Source: Pseudomonas brassicacearum subsp. brassicacearum (GTDB lineage: Bacteria; Pseudomonadota; Gammaproteobacteria; Pseudomonadales; Pseudomonadaceae). Taken from it: DNA of 64,000 bases. Below the pieces are notes generated by a model. The model searched no databases and was not told where the DNA came from. It worked only from the letters and a program-made list of their open reading frames with translations. A program made the position numbers and the translations under genes. The stretch spans positions 124,001-188,000 of the forward strand of contig NZ_VZPJ01000007.1 of the NCBI RefSeq assembly GCF_008801605.1, given 5' to 3'. Below are positions 17,034-26,714 of this stretch, piece by piece; position 1 is the stretch's first letter, and the number at the start of each line of letters is the position of its first letter.

Positions 17034-18860
17034 TCAACCGGCCGTCTTTTCCGTTTCGTTGCGATGATGTTCCTGCCAGTTGTCGACGGGGCGGGCACGG
17101 TCTTCGTTGAACATGTCCGTGAGCAGCGCATTGGCGCGCCGGTAGGCATCGTGGCGGAACTTGAGGTCATCTTCCGGCTGGGCGACGATTTCCTCCAGCA
17201 TCTTGAGGTTCAGCCGTCGGAACTGGTCAGCCCGCTCGCGCGCTTCGTAAGCCCCGACGCCCATGTGCTCCAGCGCACTGCGACCCAATGACAGCGCGCT
17301 CTCGAAGGTTTCCCGCTCGGCCGCCTCCACGCCCATCTGCCGCAGGGTGATGAGGTGGCCCATGTCCCGCGCCCGCACGATCAACTGCAACGCAGGGAAG
17401 TGCTCCTGGGCCAGTCGGGTCAGCGTCAGATTGTCTTCCCGATCGTCGATCGCATTGATCAGCACCACCGCTTGGGCCGCGCCTGCTGCATGCAACAAGT
17501 CGAGGCGTGTGGCATCGCCATAAAAGACTTTCACGCCGAACTTGCGCAGCGTCTCGATGTTGTCCGGGTCGTGATCCAATACCACCACCTCGACGCCGCA
17601 AGACATCAACAGACGTCCGGCGATCTGGCCGAAACGGCCGAACCCGGCGATGATCACCCGTGGGTTCTGCTGATCGACGAGGTCGGATTCGCGTTTGTTT
17701 TTCTTGGCAACGGACTCGAATCGATCCAGCAACACGATCAGCAAGGGCGTCAGGCACATGGACAAGGCCACCGCCAGGGTCAGGCTCTTGCCCCATTGAT
17801 CGGTCAAGATGCCGGCCACGGTCGCCGCACCAAACACCACGAAGGCGAACTCGCTGCCTTGGCCCAGCAACACCGCCTGCCAGGAGCGCTGGCCGGCGGG
17901 GACGTTGAGGAACCGGCCCGCCATCTTGATCACCAGCAGCTTGATCAGAATGAAACCCAACGTCAGGGTGACGACCTTCAGCGGTGCGTTGATCAGGGTG
18001 CCGAAATCGATCGACATGCCGACACCGATGAAGAACAAGCCCAACAGCAGGCCTTTGAACGGCTCAATGTCGCTTTCCAGGGCATGGCGGTATTCGGAGC
18101 TGGCGAGCAGGACCCCGGCGAGGAACGCGCCCATGGCCATCGACAAACCGGCCTCTTCCAGCAGAAAGCCGAAGCCGAACACCAGGAACAGCGCGACGGC
18201 ACTGAATATCTCGCGCAAGCCTGAGCGTGCCGCGAAGCGCAGCAGCGGCCGTGTCACGTAGCGTCCCAACAGCACGACGATGGCGATGGCGGCGACGATT
18301 TTGCCAATCGATAGCAACAACGCCGTGCCCGAAGGCGTGTCGCCGTGGGCTGACAACAGCGGAATCATCGCCACCAGCGGAATCGCCGCGATGTCCTGGA
18401 ACAGCAGCACGGCAAAGCTGCTGCGGCCGACGGCGGTGGCGGTCAGGTTGCGTTCGCTCATCGCCTGCATGGCGATGGCCGTGGAGGAGAGGCTCAGGGT
18501 CAGGCCGACCAGCAGCGCTGCCGTCCAGTTCAGGCCAAGGGCCGTGCAGAACAAGCCAATGGCAGCGCCACAGGCGAGCATCTGCAGGGCGCCACCACCA
18601 AACACCATCTTGCGCAGGGCCCAGAGCCGTTTGGGGTCGAGCTCAAGGCCGATGATGAACAGCATCAGCACCACGCCGATTTCAGCGAATTCCAGAATGG
18701 CCTTTACGTCGGTAATCAGCTTCAGCCCCCATGGGCCGATGATGCACCCGGCCAGCAGGTAACCCAATACCGGACCCAGGCCAAACCGAACGGCAATCGG
18801 TACGATCAGCGTCGCCGAGGCCAGGTAGATCAGCATTTCAATCAGGCTGTGCGTCTCCAT
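17034..18860 (-). CDS. kefB: CPA2 monovalent cation:H+ antiporter with RCK domain, KefB/KefC type
   Basis: 608-aa glutathione-gated potassium-efflux-type protein. The N-terminal part has about 12 membrane segments ([25 protein letters not shown]..., [27 protein letters not shown]). A cytoplasmic TrkA-N/RCK domain begins near residue 400 ([45 protein letters not shown]). Such proteins release potassium and acidify the cytoplasm when electrophile-glutathione adducts bind. The ATG at 18860 lies one base after the stop of the upstream flavoprotein gene, so the two are translationally coupled. Confidence 0.92.
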   Translation of the reverse strand: METHSLIEMLIYLASATLIVPIAVRFGLGPVLGYLLAGCIIGPWGLKLITDVKAILEFAEIGVVLMLFIIGLELDPKRLWALRKMVFGGGALQMLACGAAIGLFCTALGLNWTAALLVGLTLSLSSTAIAMQAMSERNLTATAVGRSSFAVLLFQDIAAIPLVAMIPLLSAHGDTPSGTALLLSIGKIVAAIAIVVLLGRYVTRPLLRFAARSGLREIFSAVALFLVFGFGFLLEEAGLSMAMGAFLAGVLLASSEYRHALESDIEPFKGLLLGLFFIGVGMSIDFGTLINAPLKVVTLTLGFILIKLLVIKMAGRFLNVPAGQRSWQAVLLGQGSEFAFVVFGAATVAGILTDQWGKSLTLAVALSMCLTPLLIVLLDRFESVAKKNKRESDLVDQQNPRVIIAGFGRFGQIAGRLLMSCGVEVVVLDHDPDNIETLRKFGVKVFYGDATRLDLLHAAGAAQAVVLINAIDDREDNLTLTRLAQEHFPALQLIVRARDMGHLITLRQMGVEAAERETFESALSLGRSALEHMGVGAYEARERADQFRRLNLKMLEEIVAQPEDDLKFRHDAYRRANALLTDMFNEDRARPVDNWQEHHRNETEKTAG

Positions 18861-18861
18861 T

Positions 18862-19383
18862 TCAATCTTCCTTCCAGGCGGCCAGGCGTTCGCCGTAGTG
18901 TTCGATTTGTGCGTGTTGGGCCTCAGGGTCGGCGGCATAGGCGCCATGCACGACCACCGGCTCCAGCCAGCGCATGCCGCAGTAAATGGCCGTGGCGTGG
19001 AGCGGTTGGGCCAGCGCCGAAAAATCGGGGTAGTCGCCGATCGCAAAATGCGCGTGATCGCCACCGGTGGTAACGGCCCACAGCAAGCGCTTGCCTTTGA
19101 GGGCGATGGCGTCTTTACCGTAGGCCCAGCCGTGGGTGAATACCTTATCGATCCACAGTTTCAGCAGGGGCGGTGTGCTGTACCAGTACATCGGGTGCTG
19201 GAGGACGACAAGCTCTGCTTGTTCCACCGCTCGCTGTTCCGCCTCGACGTCGATGTCGAAGTTGGGGTAAAGCTCGTAGAGCGAACGTATGACCACGTCC
19301 GGGTTGGTCGACACTCGCTTGAGCATCTGCTGGTTGACCCGCGATTTGTCGGGGTAGGGGTGCGCATAAATGATAAGAATCAT
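18862..19383 (-). CDS. kefF: KefF-like NAD(P)H:quinone oxidoreductase, ancillary to the Kef antiporter
   Basis: 173-aa flavodoxin-fold protein. [21 protein letters not shown] is the FMN phosphate loop, and [28 protein letters not shown] and WAVTTGGDH are characteristic KefF/MdaB-type blocks. KefF binds the Kef channel, is needed for full activity, and reduces quinones. Its immediate position before the antiporter (stop TGA, one base, ATG) supports the assignment. ATG 19383 has AAGGAA upstream; the longer open frame has no such support. Confidence 0.9.
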   Translation of the reverse strand: MILIIYAHPYPDKSRVNQQMLKRVSTNPDVVIRSLYELYPNFDIDVEAEQRAVEQAELVVLQHPMYWYSTPPLLKLWIDKVFTHGWAYGKDAIALKGKRLLWAVTTGGDHAHFAIGDYPDFSALAQPLHATAIYCGMRWLEPVVVHGAYAADPEAQHAQIEHYGERLAAWKED

Positions 19384-19560
19384 CGGTGAATTCCTTGGTT
19401 TGGCTCCGTCGATTCCTGTCTGTCGTGAGCGCGAACGATGGCATTGAGTCGGGCGATACAAACAAGAGCACCTTCCTGGAACAGGGTCCAGGCCGGAAAA
19501 ACCGGACATCCTACCGAGGAAGGGGCTGATTGTTTAGAGCGGATCGGTACATCGGGCACT

Positions 19561-20895
19561 TCAGTCAAGCGGCAGCGAGACCCTGGCCTCCAACCCGCCG
19601 CCGCGTCGATTCCTCAGGGTCAGCGTGCCGCCATGCTCCAGCACTGTCGCCCGGGCCGCCGACAGGCCCAGCCCGACGCCGCCGGTGTGTTTGTTGCGAG
19701 AGCCTTCGATGCGAAAGAACGGCGTGAAGACCTGCTCAAGGTGTTGCGCGGCGATGCCTGGTCCGCGATCCAGAATGCAAATGTCCACACGATTGGCATC
19801 GGCCTCGAGTCGAACAGTCGGCGCGTTGCCATATTTGATTGCGTTGTCGATCAGGTTGACCAAGGCGCGTTTGATGCCGATGGGGCGGCCGACATAAACC
19901 AAGCGGTGGGCGTCATCGAATGCGACCTCGGTGCCGGCGTCCTTGAGGTCATCGACGATGGTGTGCAGCAGCTCGGCCAGGTCGAACGCGGTGGCATGTT
20001 CCAGGCGGGCATCGTCGCGGAAGAATTCCAGGGCTGAGTTGATCATCGCCTGCATTTCGTCCACGTCCCTGAACAAGCGCGATTGCTGCTCGGCATCCTC
20101 GATGAATTCCCCGCGCAGGCGCATGCGCGTCAACGGCGCGCGCAAGTCATGGGAGATGGCGGCGAGCATCTGCGTGCGGTCTTGCAGAAAGTGCTTGAGC
20201 TGGGCCTGCATGGCATTGAAGGCGAGGATCGCCTGGCGGATTTCGTGGGGGCCGATGACCGGAATCGGTGGTGCCTGGTGGTCGACGCCGAAGCGTCTGG
20301 CGCCTTCGGCAAAGCGTTGCAAGGGGGCTGCCAGGTGTCGCGTGGCGATCAGCGCGACGATAATCGTCGACACCAGGATCAGCGCCAGCATGATCAGGCT
20401 GCGCTCCCATTCCTCCAGTCCCCAACTGCGCGCAGGCAGGGAAAACGCGACCCACGAGTGGTCGGTCAATTCGATCATCGCGGCGTAGCGTGCGCCGGGC
20501 TGGCCGGCGTGCCAATCGCTTGGCTCATAGCCCTCGATCCTCGCATCGGGCCGGCCCAACTGTTGGCGCAACCGCAGTGCGCCATCGTTGTATTCGGGGT
20601 CGTCGATCACTGGCAGCTTGGCATCTTCATGGCGTTGGAGCCATTGCGCGTTGAAGCTCTGATCACTGGCCGCCCTGGCAATGGTGGGCCGCTGTTCGGG
20701 CGCTGCCGAGTCGATGATGCGTGTGATGGCGGCGACCTTTTCAATCAGGCCGGTTTCCATCAGGGGCGGGCGGGCCCAGGCATCAGCCAGTTGGCTGAAC
20801 AGCGCGTTAAGGGCCAGCAATGTCAGCATGGCGACCAGGGTGGTCAGGGCGATCCACCGCGCCAGCGTATCCCTTGGCCGTCGAGTGTATTTCAT
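19561..20895 (-). CDS. OmpR-class sensor histidine kinase
   Basis: 444-aa membrane sensor kinase. It has two membrane segments (about residues 13-35 and 168-190) flanking a periplasmic sensor of roughly 130 residues, then HAMP (RHLAAPLQRFAEGARRF), the H-box AAISHDLRAPLTRMRLR, N-box LVNLIDNAIKYG, G1 ILDRGPGI, F-box FTPFFRIE and G2 GGVGLGLSAAR. It overlaps the upstream response-regulator gene as ATGA, so the pair forms one unit. The signal is unknown; nearby genes do not identify it. Confidence 0.94.
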   Translation of the reverse strand: MKYTRRPRDTLARWIALTTLVAMLTLLALNALFSQLADAWARPPLMETGLIEKVAAITRIIDSAAPEQRPTIARAASDQSFNAQWLQRHEDAKLPVIDDPEYNDGALRLRQQLGRPDARIEGYEPSDWHAGQPGARYAAMIELTDHSWVAFSLPARSWGLEEWERSLIMLALILVSTIIVALIATRHLAAPLQRFAEGARRFGVDHQAPPIPVIGPHEIRQAILAFNAMQAQLKHFLQDRTQMLAAISHDLRAPLTRMRLRGEFIEDAEQQSRLFRDVDEMQAMINSALEFFRDDARLEHATAFDLAELLHTIVDDLKDAGTEVAFDDAHRLVYVGRPIGIKRALVNLIDNAIKYGNAPTVRLEADANRVDICILDRGPGIAAQHLEQVFTPFFRIEGSRNKHTGGVGLGLSAARATVLEHGGTLTLRNRRGGGLEARVSLPLD

Positions 20896-21611
20896 CGCTT
20901 CACCACGTGGGGGCTGAAGAGGTAGCCGCTGTTGCGCACGGTACGGATCATCGATACGCCGGTGAGATCGGTCTCCAACTTGCGCCGCAATCGACTGACC
21001 TGGACATCGATGCTGCGGTCAAACGCATCGAAGGTTTCGCCGCGAGCCAGGTCCAGCAACTGCTGGCGGGTCAGCACCCGGCGCGGGTGTTCGGCAAACA
21101 CCAGCAGCAGTTCGAACTCCCCGGTGGACAGCGGGATCATGACCTTGTCCGGTGAACGCAGTTCGCGCCGGGTGACGTCCAGTTGCCAGTTTTCGAACTC
21201 CAGGATTGGCCGGGAGGAGTCGTTCAGCGTGTCCCTGGCTTCACCGGTGCGCCGCAGCACGGCACGCACCCGGGCCAACAGCTCGCGGGCGTCGAACGGC
21301 TTGGTCAGGTAATCGTCCGCCCCCAGCTCCAGGCCGACGACGCGGTCACTCAATTCGCCCATGGCGGTGAGCATGATGATGCCGACCGTGTGCTCGGCCC
21401 GCAGTCGTTGGCAGAGCACCAGGCCGTTGTCGCCCGGCAGCATGACGTCGAGGATGATGAGGTCCGGCACCCGCCGTTCCACCGCCTGCCACAAGGCGGT
21501 GCCGTCGGCGGCCACATCCACGCTGTAGCCATGTTGTTCGAGGAATTTGCGCAAGAGGGCGAGGACTTCGAGGTCATCGTCCACCAGTAATAAATGGCTC
21601 ACGGTGGGCAC
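20892..21611 (-). CDS. OmpR-family response regulator
   Basis: 239-aa regulator. The receiver domain has the acidic pocket VDDD (10-13), the phosphoacceptor Asp55 in LIILDVMLPGDNG, Thr/Ala in MLTAMGE and the Lys in DYLTKPFD. A C-terminal winged helix follows (LSTGEFELLLVFAEHPRRVLTRQQLLDLARG, DVQVSRLRRKLE, IRTVRNSGYLF). It is the first gene of the two-component operon and is coupled to the kinase by a 4-base overlap. Confidence 0.94.
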   Translation of the reverse strand: MPTVSHLLLVDDDLEVLALLRKFLEQHGYSVDVAADGTALWQAVERRVPDLIILDVMLPGDNGLVLCQRLRAEHTVGIIMLTAMGELSDRVVGLELGADDYLTKPFDARELLARVRAVLRRTGEARDTLNDSSRPILEFENWQLDVTRRELRSPDKVMIPLSTGEFELLLVFAEHPRRVLTRQQLLDLARGETFDAFDRSIDVQVSRLRRKLETDLTGVSMIRTVRNSGYLFSPHVVKR

Positions 21612-21804
21612 GCAGGGTAATGAATACAGGAGGCGATACTAGGGTCAATCCAGGGCCTGCGTCATATATTTCAATCCGGCAATAAAGTTGCCGGCGGGCA
21701 ATATTCTGGAAATCTCCAGGCAAAAAAACAGCGGCAGGATGGCCTTTGATGTCGGTCAGTTAAAAACGAGTCAGCCCTACACAAAACCTGTGGCGAGGGG
21801 ATTT

Positions 21805-21893
21805 CTGTGGGAGCAAAGCTTGCTCGCGAAACAGGCGCCTCGATACTTGAAAGTCCGCGTCGCCTGCATCGCGGGCAAGCCTTGCTCCCACAG
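21805..21893. repeat. REP pair in the gap between the two-component system and mlaA
   Basis: Inverted REP units at 21805-21829 (CTGTGGGAGCAAAGCTTGC) and 21867-21893 (CATCGCGGGCAAGCCTTGC). The whole 21612-21980 gap holds no recognisable gene. Apart from these units and the preceding TGTGGCGAGGGG lead-in, I see nothing in it. Confidence 0.88.
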
Positions 21894-21980
21894 CAAGCGT
21901 CCTCCTCTTCACAAGGGTTGTGTCTGGCACCGTTTCCTAGCTGATTGGCAATTCCCCATTCCTCGTCGAGATCAACCTGT

Positions 21981-22769
21981 ATGCCGATCACCAGACCCGC
22001 TCCGTTGTTTGTTCGATCCACCGTTGTGGTTGTATTGACGGCACTCGCCAGCGGTTGCTCCAGCACACCAGCTGCAAAACCAGGCTCCTGTGAACGCGCG
22101 ACCTATACCGTTCACGATCCCGCAGAACCGGTCAACCGCGGCATCTTCGTGTTCAATCGGACCGTGGATGACTATGCGCTGGCCCCGGTTGCCCGTGGTT
22201 ATCTCAAGCTGCCGGAGATGTTCCAGGCCGGCGTCCACAACTTCGTGGCGAACTTCGGTGAGCCCAAGGTGTTCATCAACGACTTGCTGCAAGGCAATGC
22301 ACAACGCTCGGTCAACACACTGGGGCGGTTCGTCATCAACACCACCGCGGGCATCGTCGGGCTGATCGATGTGTCGGGCAAGCTGGGCATCGAGCGCCAC
22401 AAGGCCGATTTCGGCCAGACCTTCGGCGTCTGGAACGTCGCCCCCGGACCGATCGTGGAACTGCCGTTGCTGGGCAGCGCCAACCTGAGAGACGCGACGG
22501 GCAAAGTGCTGAGTTTTGCCGTCGACCCGTTTGGCGGCAACAGCAGCACCGTCGATACCCTGGGTACGATCAACACCGTCGGCGGTGTTGTCGATGGCCG
22601 CGCCGAGGCATTGCCGCTGACCGACCAGTTGCAGACCGAACCGGATTACTACGCGGCGCTTCGTGATGCAACGGCGCAGCGGCGTGCCGATCTTGTCGCC
22701 CAAGGCAAGTTGGGAGCGGTGGTGCAGGAAGACCCGCAATGCCAGGACGGAGCCGCTGCAGATGAATAA
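21981..22769 (+). CDS. mlaA: MlaA (VacJ) family outer-membrane lipoprotein
   Basis: 262-aa lipoprotein of the Mla pathway, which removes misplaced phospholipids from the outer leaflet of the outer membrane. The signal peptide ends in a lipobox (LASGC). The core matches the family: DPAEPVNRGIFVFNRTVDDYAL, VARGYLKLP, NFGEPKVFINDLLQG, NTTAGIVGLIDVSG, ADFGQTFGVWNVAPGPIVELPLLG and DPFGG. I chose ATG 21981, which begins the signal peptide. Its end overlaps a small ORF, so the two are probably co-transcribed. The other mla genes are not in this window. Confidence 0.93.
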   Translation: MPITRPAPLFVRSTVVVVLTALASGCSSTPAAKPGSCERATYTVHDPAEPVNRGIFVFNRTVDDYALAPVARGYLKLPEMFQAGVHNFVANFGEPKVFINDLLQGNAQRSVNTLGRFVINTTAGIVGLIDVSGKLGIERHKADFGQTFGVWNVAPGPIVELPLLGSANLRDATGKVLSFAVDPFGGNSSTVDTLGTINTVGGVVDGRAEALPLTDQLQTEPDYYAALRDATAQRRADLVAQGKLGAVVQEDPQCQDGAAADE

Positions 22770-22998
22770 CCAGGCGTTGGTACTGCATCGGCGAATGCGC
22801 GCGCTCGATCCGGATGTGCTGCATTGCCGTGAGGTTGAACTGCGGTTGGCCGAGGATGGCCGCCACGTGCTGCTCAACCGATATGTCGAGTTGTATCGCC
22901 ATGAACACGTCAGTTGGTGCGCCATCCAGCAGCATCGGGTGCCGTTGGCGAGGATGGTGCGCTGGATGGTCGATAACGGCGAGCAGGTGAGGGGTTAG
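22762..22998 (+). CDS. Small hypothetical protein overlapping mlaA
   Basis: 78-aa cytoplasmic-looking, histidine- and arginine-rich protein (MNNQALVLHRRMRALDPD...). It overlaps the last 8 bases of mlaA in another frame and has GGAG about 10 bases upstream, both arguing that it is translated. I do not recognise a domain. Its length and position suggest a small accessory protein, but no function can be claimed. Confidence 0.6.
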   Translation: MNNQALVLHRRMRALDPDVLHCREVELRLAEDGRHVLLNRYVELYRHEHVSWCAIQQHRVPLARMVRWMVDNGEQVRG

Positions 22999-23083
22999 TG
23001 GCAATTTGCTCCTGGAATACAACGGTACTTTGAGAGCGGATGCCATGAAACATTTCTACATAATTACGCATTAATAATGGTTG

Positions 23084-23095
23084 TACGACGTCGTA
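23084..23095. promoter_or_regulatory. Perfect palindrome TACGACGTCGTA upstream of the Nramp-related gene
   Basis: A 12-bp perfect palindrome in the extended context TTGTACGACGTCGTATC, 58 bases before the transporter start, in an AT-rich promoter-like stretch (23041-23120). The shape suits a GntR/FadR-type operator. The regulator is not encoded here. Confidence 0.5.
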
Positions 23096-23152
23096 TCTAA
23101 TATGTTCGACTGTGGCCGTTTCTCACAAAAAAAATAAACGGAGATTCCATCC

Positions 23153-24454
23153 ATGACGAGCATTCCTTCCGCTGAAGGCCAGGCTGCGGCGTCCACGCAA
23201 GGCCGTTTCGTTCGCCTGCTCAAGCTTCTCGGTCCCGGCATCATTGCGGTCCTTTCCTGGCTGGGCGCCGGCGACTTGATCACTTCATCCGTGGCCGGCG
23301 CGAATTATGGCTACGCGATGATGTGGGTACTGGCGGTCTCTCTGCTGCTGCGTTACCTGATCGTCAACATCATCGCGCGCTTCCAGCTCTGCAATAACCA
23401 GGGCATGACCATCCTGCAAGGTTATGCCCAGCTCAATCCGTTTTTCGCCTGGTTCCTGTTGGTGTATGCGTTGCTCATGGGGCACCTGATGAACGCCTAC
23501 ATGATCAAGGGGGCTGGCGAAGCCTTGGCCATGTTGCTCAAGATCGACTATCCAATGCTGTGTTCGGTGGCTGTGGTGTTGGCGGTGTGGATGCTCGTCG
23601 GGCGTAATATCTATTCGATGATCGAAGGCGTGATGAAAGGGCTGCTGGCGATCATGACGCTGGCGTTCCTGGCCCTGGCGGTGATGTCCGGCCCGGATGT
23701 CGCCGGCATTGTCAGAGGCACCATCGGCTTCAGTATCCCGCCCGATGAAGGGGTGCACGGCGCGTTGCTGGTAGCCGTCTCGGTGATCGGTGCGGTGGCC
23801 GGTTCGATCGCCAACTTCGTTCATCCGTATGTCATGCGCCAGAAGGGCTGGGTAGGGCCTGAACACAAGCGTATCCAGCGTAACGACCTGCTGTTTGCGG
23901 TGTTTGTCGGGATCATCATCAACCTGGCCATCTGGATCGTCGGCGCGGAAATCCTGCGGCCCAACGGCATCGAGGTCAACACCTTGGGCGATTTGGGCAA
24001 GGCCCTGGAAATGTTCTTCGGTTCGATCGGTTGGTACGTGTTCTTTATCGGTGTGTTTGCCACGCTGTTCGCCAGCATCTCCGGCAAGACCACGGCGTTC
24101 CCGATGCTCATCACCGACGCCTTCCAGCACGTACGGCCCGAGCGCCGGGAACGTTACGGCAAAGAGTTCCACCGTGACCCGATGCACAAATGGTTCATGC
24201 TGTTCATTCTCGTGACGCCACTGATCTGGTCGCTCCCCGGCATGCCGGACTTCGTCACGCTGACCATCGGCGTCAACGCGCTGAACATCATCGGCTTGCC
24301 GGTGATTTCCCTGGGCCTGCTGATCATGTCCAACCAGAAGTCCCTGCTGGGCAAGGAATACCGCAACAACCTGTTCGAGAATATTGCGCTGGTGTTTGCC
24401 ACCGGCCTGGCGTTGTGGGTTGCGTTTCAGTTGGGCGTCGATCTGTTCACCTGA
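23153..24454 (+). CDS. Nramp-related transporter lacking the canonical metal-binding motif
   Basis: 433-aa membrane protein with about 11 hydrophobic segments and overall Nramp (SLC11) layout. The N-terminal LGPGIIAVLSWLGAGDLITSSVAGANYGYAM aligns with Nramp helix 1, but the metal ligand motif DPGN reads GAGD (residues 38-41). The helix-6 MPH motif is missing too (AVAGSIANFVHP, 214-225). It therefore belongs with YcsG-like Nramp relatives rather than manganese importers, and its substrate is open. It is preceded by AACGGAG, a good ribosome site, and is apparently monocistronic. Confidence 0.85.
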   Translation: MTSIPSAEGQAAASTQGRFVRLLKLLGPGIIAVLSWLGAGDLITSSVAGANYGYAMMWVLAVSLLLRYLIVNIIARFQLCNNQGMTILQGYAQLNPFFAWFLLVYALLMGHLMNAYMIKGAGEALAMLLKIDYPMLCSVAVVLAVWMLVGRNIYSMIEGVMKGLLAIMTLAFLALAVMSGPDVAGIVRGTIGFSIPPDEGVHGALLVAVSVIGAVAGSIANFVHPYVMRQKGWVGPEHKRIQRNDLLFAVFVGIIINLAIWIVGAEILRPNGIEVNTLGDLGKALEMFFGSIGWYVFFIGVFATLFASISGKTTAFPMLITDAFQHVRPERRERYGKEFHRDPMHKWFMLFILVTPLIWSLPGMPDFVTLTIGVNALNIIGLPVISLGLLIMSNQKSLLGKEYRNNLFENIALVFATGLALWVAFQLGVDLFT

Positions 24455-24523
24455 GGCCCGGTAACCTGCAACTTTCGGAGGGACTGCTAGACTTTATCGT
24501 CCAGTCCCATTTGGAGAGCCGGC

Positions 24524-25003
24524 ATGAACAATAAAAACAGGATATGCCTCTGGTACGACGGTACCGCACAGGAAGCTGCGGAGTTCTACGCCAAGACGTT
24601 TCCCGACAGTGCGGTGAACGCTATCCATCTTGCCCCGGGCGATTATCCGTCGGGCAAGCAAGGCGATGTGATCACCGTGGATTTCACGGTGATCGGCATC
24701 CCTTGCATCGGCCTCAACGGCGGGCCGACGTTCAAGCACAACGAGGCTTTTTCATTTCAGATCGCAACCGATGACCAGGCCGAAACGGACCGCTTGTGGA
24801 ACGCGATCATCGACAACGGCGGCCAGGCGAGCGCCTGCGGCTGGTGCAAGGACAAGTGGGGGCTGTCGTGGCAGATCAGCCCTCGCGTGTTGGTTGACGC
24901 GGTCACCAGTTCCGATAAAACGGTCGCCAAGCGTGCCTTCGAGGCCATGATGACGATGACCAAGATCGACATTGCCGCGATTGAAGCCGCGGTGAAAGGC
25001 TAG
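24524..25003 (+). CDS. VOC-family protein (PhnB / 3-demethylubiquinone methyltransferase-like)
   Basis: 159-aa glyoxalase-fold protein. CLWYDGTAQEAAEFYAKTFPDSAV opens the family, followed by FTVIGIPCIGLNGGPTFKHNEAFSFQI and GLSWQISPRVL, typical of PhnB-like proteins annotated as 3-demethylubiquinone-9 3-methyltransferase domain. No methyltransferase activity should be assumed. A GGAG ribosome site precedes ATG 24524, and a REP cluster follows. Confidence 0.88.
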   Translation: MNNKNRICLWYDGTAQEAAEFYAKTFPDSAVNAIHLAPGDYPSGKQGDVITVDFTVIGIPCIGLNGGPTFKHNEAFSFQIATDDQAETDRLWNAIIDNGGQASACGWCKDKWGLSWQISPRVLVDAVTSSDKTVAKRAFEAMMTMTKIDIAAIEAAVKG

Positions 25004-25028
25004 CCGACGAATCACCACCATCATTCCC

Positions 25029-25190
25029 CTGTGGGAGCGAGCTTGCTCGCGATAGCGCCGGCACAGCCAACATTGATGCAAACTGACCCACCGCTATCGC
25101 GAGCAAGCTCGCTCCCACATTGGTGGGTGGTGACTTCTATTTTTCGACCAGCACAGATCCCCCTGTGGGAGCGAGCCTGCTCGCGAAGGC
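25029..25190. repeat. Cluster of three REP units
   Basis: Units at 25029-25057, 25092-25119 and 25163-25190 in alternating orientation (CTGTGGGAGCGAGCTTGC, its complement, then direct again). They fill the gap between the convergent VOC and RidA genes. Confidence 0.9.
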
Positions 25191-25219
25191 GCCGGTACAG
25201 CCACCTTGATGCAGCGGAC

Positions 25220-25621
25220 CTATAGAGTGGTTTCAGGCAACCTGGCTATCACCTTGATCTCGAACTGAAACCCATACAGCCACGTCACGCCCACCGCCGT
25301 CAGCGTCGGATGCGGCGCGCTGCCCCAGAACTCGGGCACGACGCTCCAGACCCGCTCGAAGGTCGATTCGGGGTCGACCATGAAGACCGTGACGTCCACC
25401 ACATCGTCAAAGCTGCAATCGGCCGCGGCGAGTATCGCCTTCAGGTTGTTGAACGCCAGCCGAACCTGAGCTTCCAGGTCGGGCTCCGGCGAACCTTCTT
25501 CGGTGCTACCAACCTGTCCCGAGACGAACAGAAAACCATTGGACCGAATCGCCGGCGAATAGCGATTACGCTCATAGAGTGCCCGGCGTCCAGGCGGGAA
25601 AACCACGTCGCGCTGTGTCAT
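25220..25621 (-). CDS. RidA family protein, divergent from a LysR gene
   Basis: 133-aa Rid-superfamily protein (RSNGFLFVSGQVGSTEEGSPEPDLEAQ, FDDVVDVTVFMVDPESTFERVW). The Arg105-equivalent position reads W (GVTWLYG), so it is not expected to hydrolyse 2-aminoacrylate in the RidA manner. GGAG precedes ATG 25621. A long upstream open extension is discarded because it runs through the divergent promoter. Probably regulated by the divergent LysR. Confidence 0.88.
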   Translation of the reverse strand: MTQRDVVFPPGRRALYERNRYSPAIRSNGFLFVSGQVGSTEEGSPEPDLEAQVRLAFNNLKAILAAADCSFDDVVDVTVFMVDPESTFERVWSVVPEFWGSAPHPTLTAVGVTWLYGFQFEIKVIARLPETTL

Positions 25622-25710
25622 GAATATCTCCATCAAAGAGTGGGTTCCAAACGATGAACTCACTCTAGGGGCTTGTGTCCAGGCGATAAACGAGCAACCT
25701 TGGCGATCAC

Positions 25711-25729
25711 TGTTTGTAGAAACCAAACA
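25711..25729. promoter_or_regulatory. Candidate LysR-type binding site in the RidA/LysR divergent promoter
   Basis: TGTTTG (25711-25716) and its reverse complement CAAACA (25724-25729) are separated by 7 bases, an interrupted dyad of LysR-box size, 25 bases before the LysR start and 90 bases before the RidA start. Confidence 0.4.
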
Positions 25730-25753
25730 ATCGGATCGACACCCGAGGCACAA

Positions 25754-26680
25754 ATGGATCGTTTTGATGCGATGCAAGCGTTCGTTCGAGTCGTGGAGGC
25801 GGGCAGCTTCACCAAGGCGGCTGAAACCCTGCACATGAGCAAGACCACCGTGACCCAATTGGTGCAGCAGCTCGAGGCACGGTTGCGGGTCAAGTTGCTC
25901 AACCGCACCACGCGCAAGGTCAACGTCACCGCCGATGGCGCGGTCTATTACGAGCGGGTGATCCGGCTGCTGGCCGACATGGACGATGCCGAGACCAGCG
26001 TTTCCGGCGCCCAGGCGTTACCTCGCGGGCGACTGCGGGTGGACGTGCCGAGCCCGCTGGCGGCGATGATCCTGATACCGGCCTTGCCAACGTTCTACGG
26101 GCGATACCCGGACATCCAGATCGACATGGGCGTCAGCGATCGCATCGTCGATATGCTCGATGAGAATGTCGATTGCGTGGTGCGCGGTGGTGAGTTGAGG
26201 GATCAGTCGCTGATCGCCCGGCGTGTCGGCGACCTTGCCCTTGGTGTCTTTGCCGCGCCGAGTTACCTGGCACGGTTCGGCATGCCCGCGCATCCGCGCG
26301 AACTGGAAGATTCGCACCACCGCACCGTGGGTTTCCTGTGGGCACGCACCGGCAAATCCTTGCCCTACGCCATGCGTCGTGACGGTGAGCTGCTTCACGT
26401 CAAAGGGCGCTACGCGCTGGCCATCGACGACGGCAACGCTTACCTCGCGGCCGGTTTGGCAGGGCTGGGCGTGCTCTGGCTGCCCAAGTACATGTCCGGG
26501 CCTCATCAAGCGCAGGGCGGGTTGGTGCCGCTGTTCGAAGACTGGCACCTCGAGCCGATGCCGCTGTATTTGGCCTATCCCCCGAACCGGCACATCAGCG
26601 CCAAGTTGCGGGTGTTCATCGACTGGGTCGTGGAGCTGATGGCGCAACATGCGCCTATCATTGATCGACATGTATCTTGA
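25754..26680 (+). CDS. LysR-family transcriptional regulator
   Basis: 308-aa LTTR. HTH: MDRFDAMQAFVRVVEAGSF..AAETLHMSKTTVTQLVQQLEARLRVKLLNRTTR. The effector domain runs from about residue 90 (GRLRVDVPSPLAAMILIPALP). The start is fixed by CGAGG 7 bases before ATG 25754 and by family length. It is divergent from the RidA gene, the most likely target, and is followed by the GFA gene after 34 bases, which might be co-transcribed. Confidence 0.93.
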   Translation: MDRFDAMQAFVRVVEAGSFTKAAETLHMSKTTVTQLVQQLEARLRVKLLNRTTRKVNVTADGAVYYERVIRLLADMDDAETSVSGAQALPRGRLRVDVPSPLAAMILIPALPTFYGRYPDIQIDMGVSDRIVDMLDENVDCVVRGGELRDQSLIARRVGDLALGVFAAPSYLARFGMPAHPRELEDSHHRTVGFLWARTGKSLPYAMRRDGELLHVKGRYALAIDDGNAYLAAGLAGLGVLWLPKYMSGPHQAQGGLVPLFEDWHLEPMPLYLAYPPNRHISAKLRVFIDWVVELMAQHAPIIDRHVS

Positions 26681-26714
26681 AAGCCGACTGCCCAGTGTGT
26701 AGAGGAGACCCACC

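Noticed and set aside
23153-24454. mntH manganese transporter
   Set aside because: The DPGN metal motif is missing, so the name would be unsupported.
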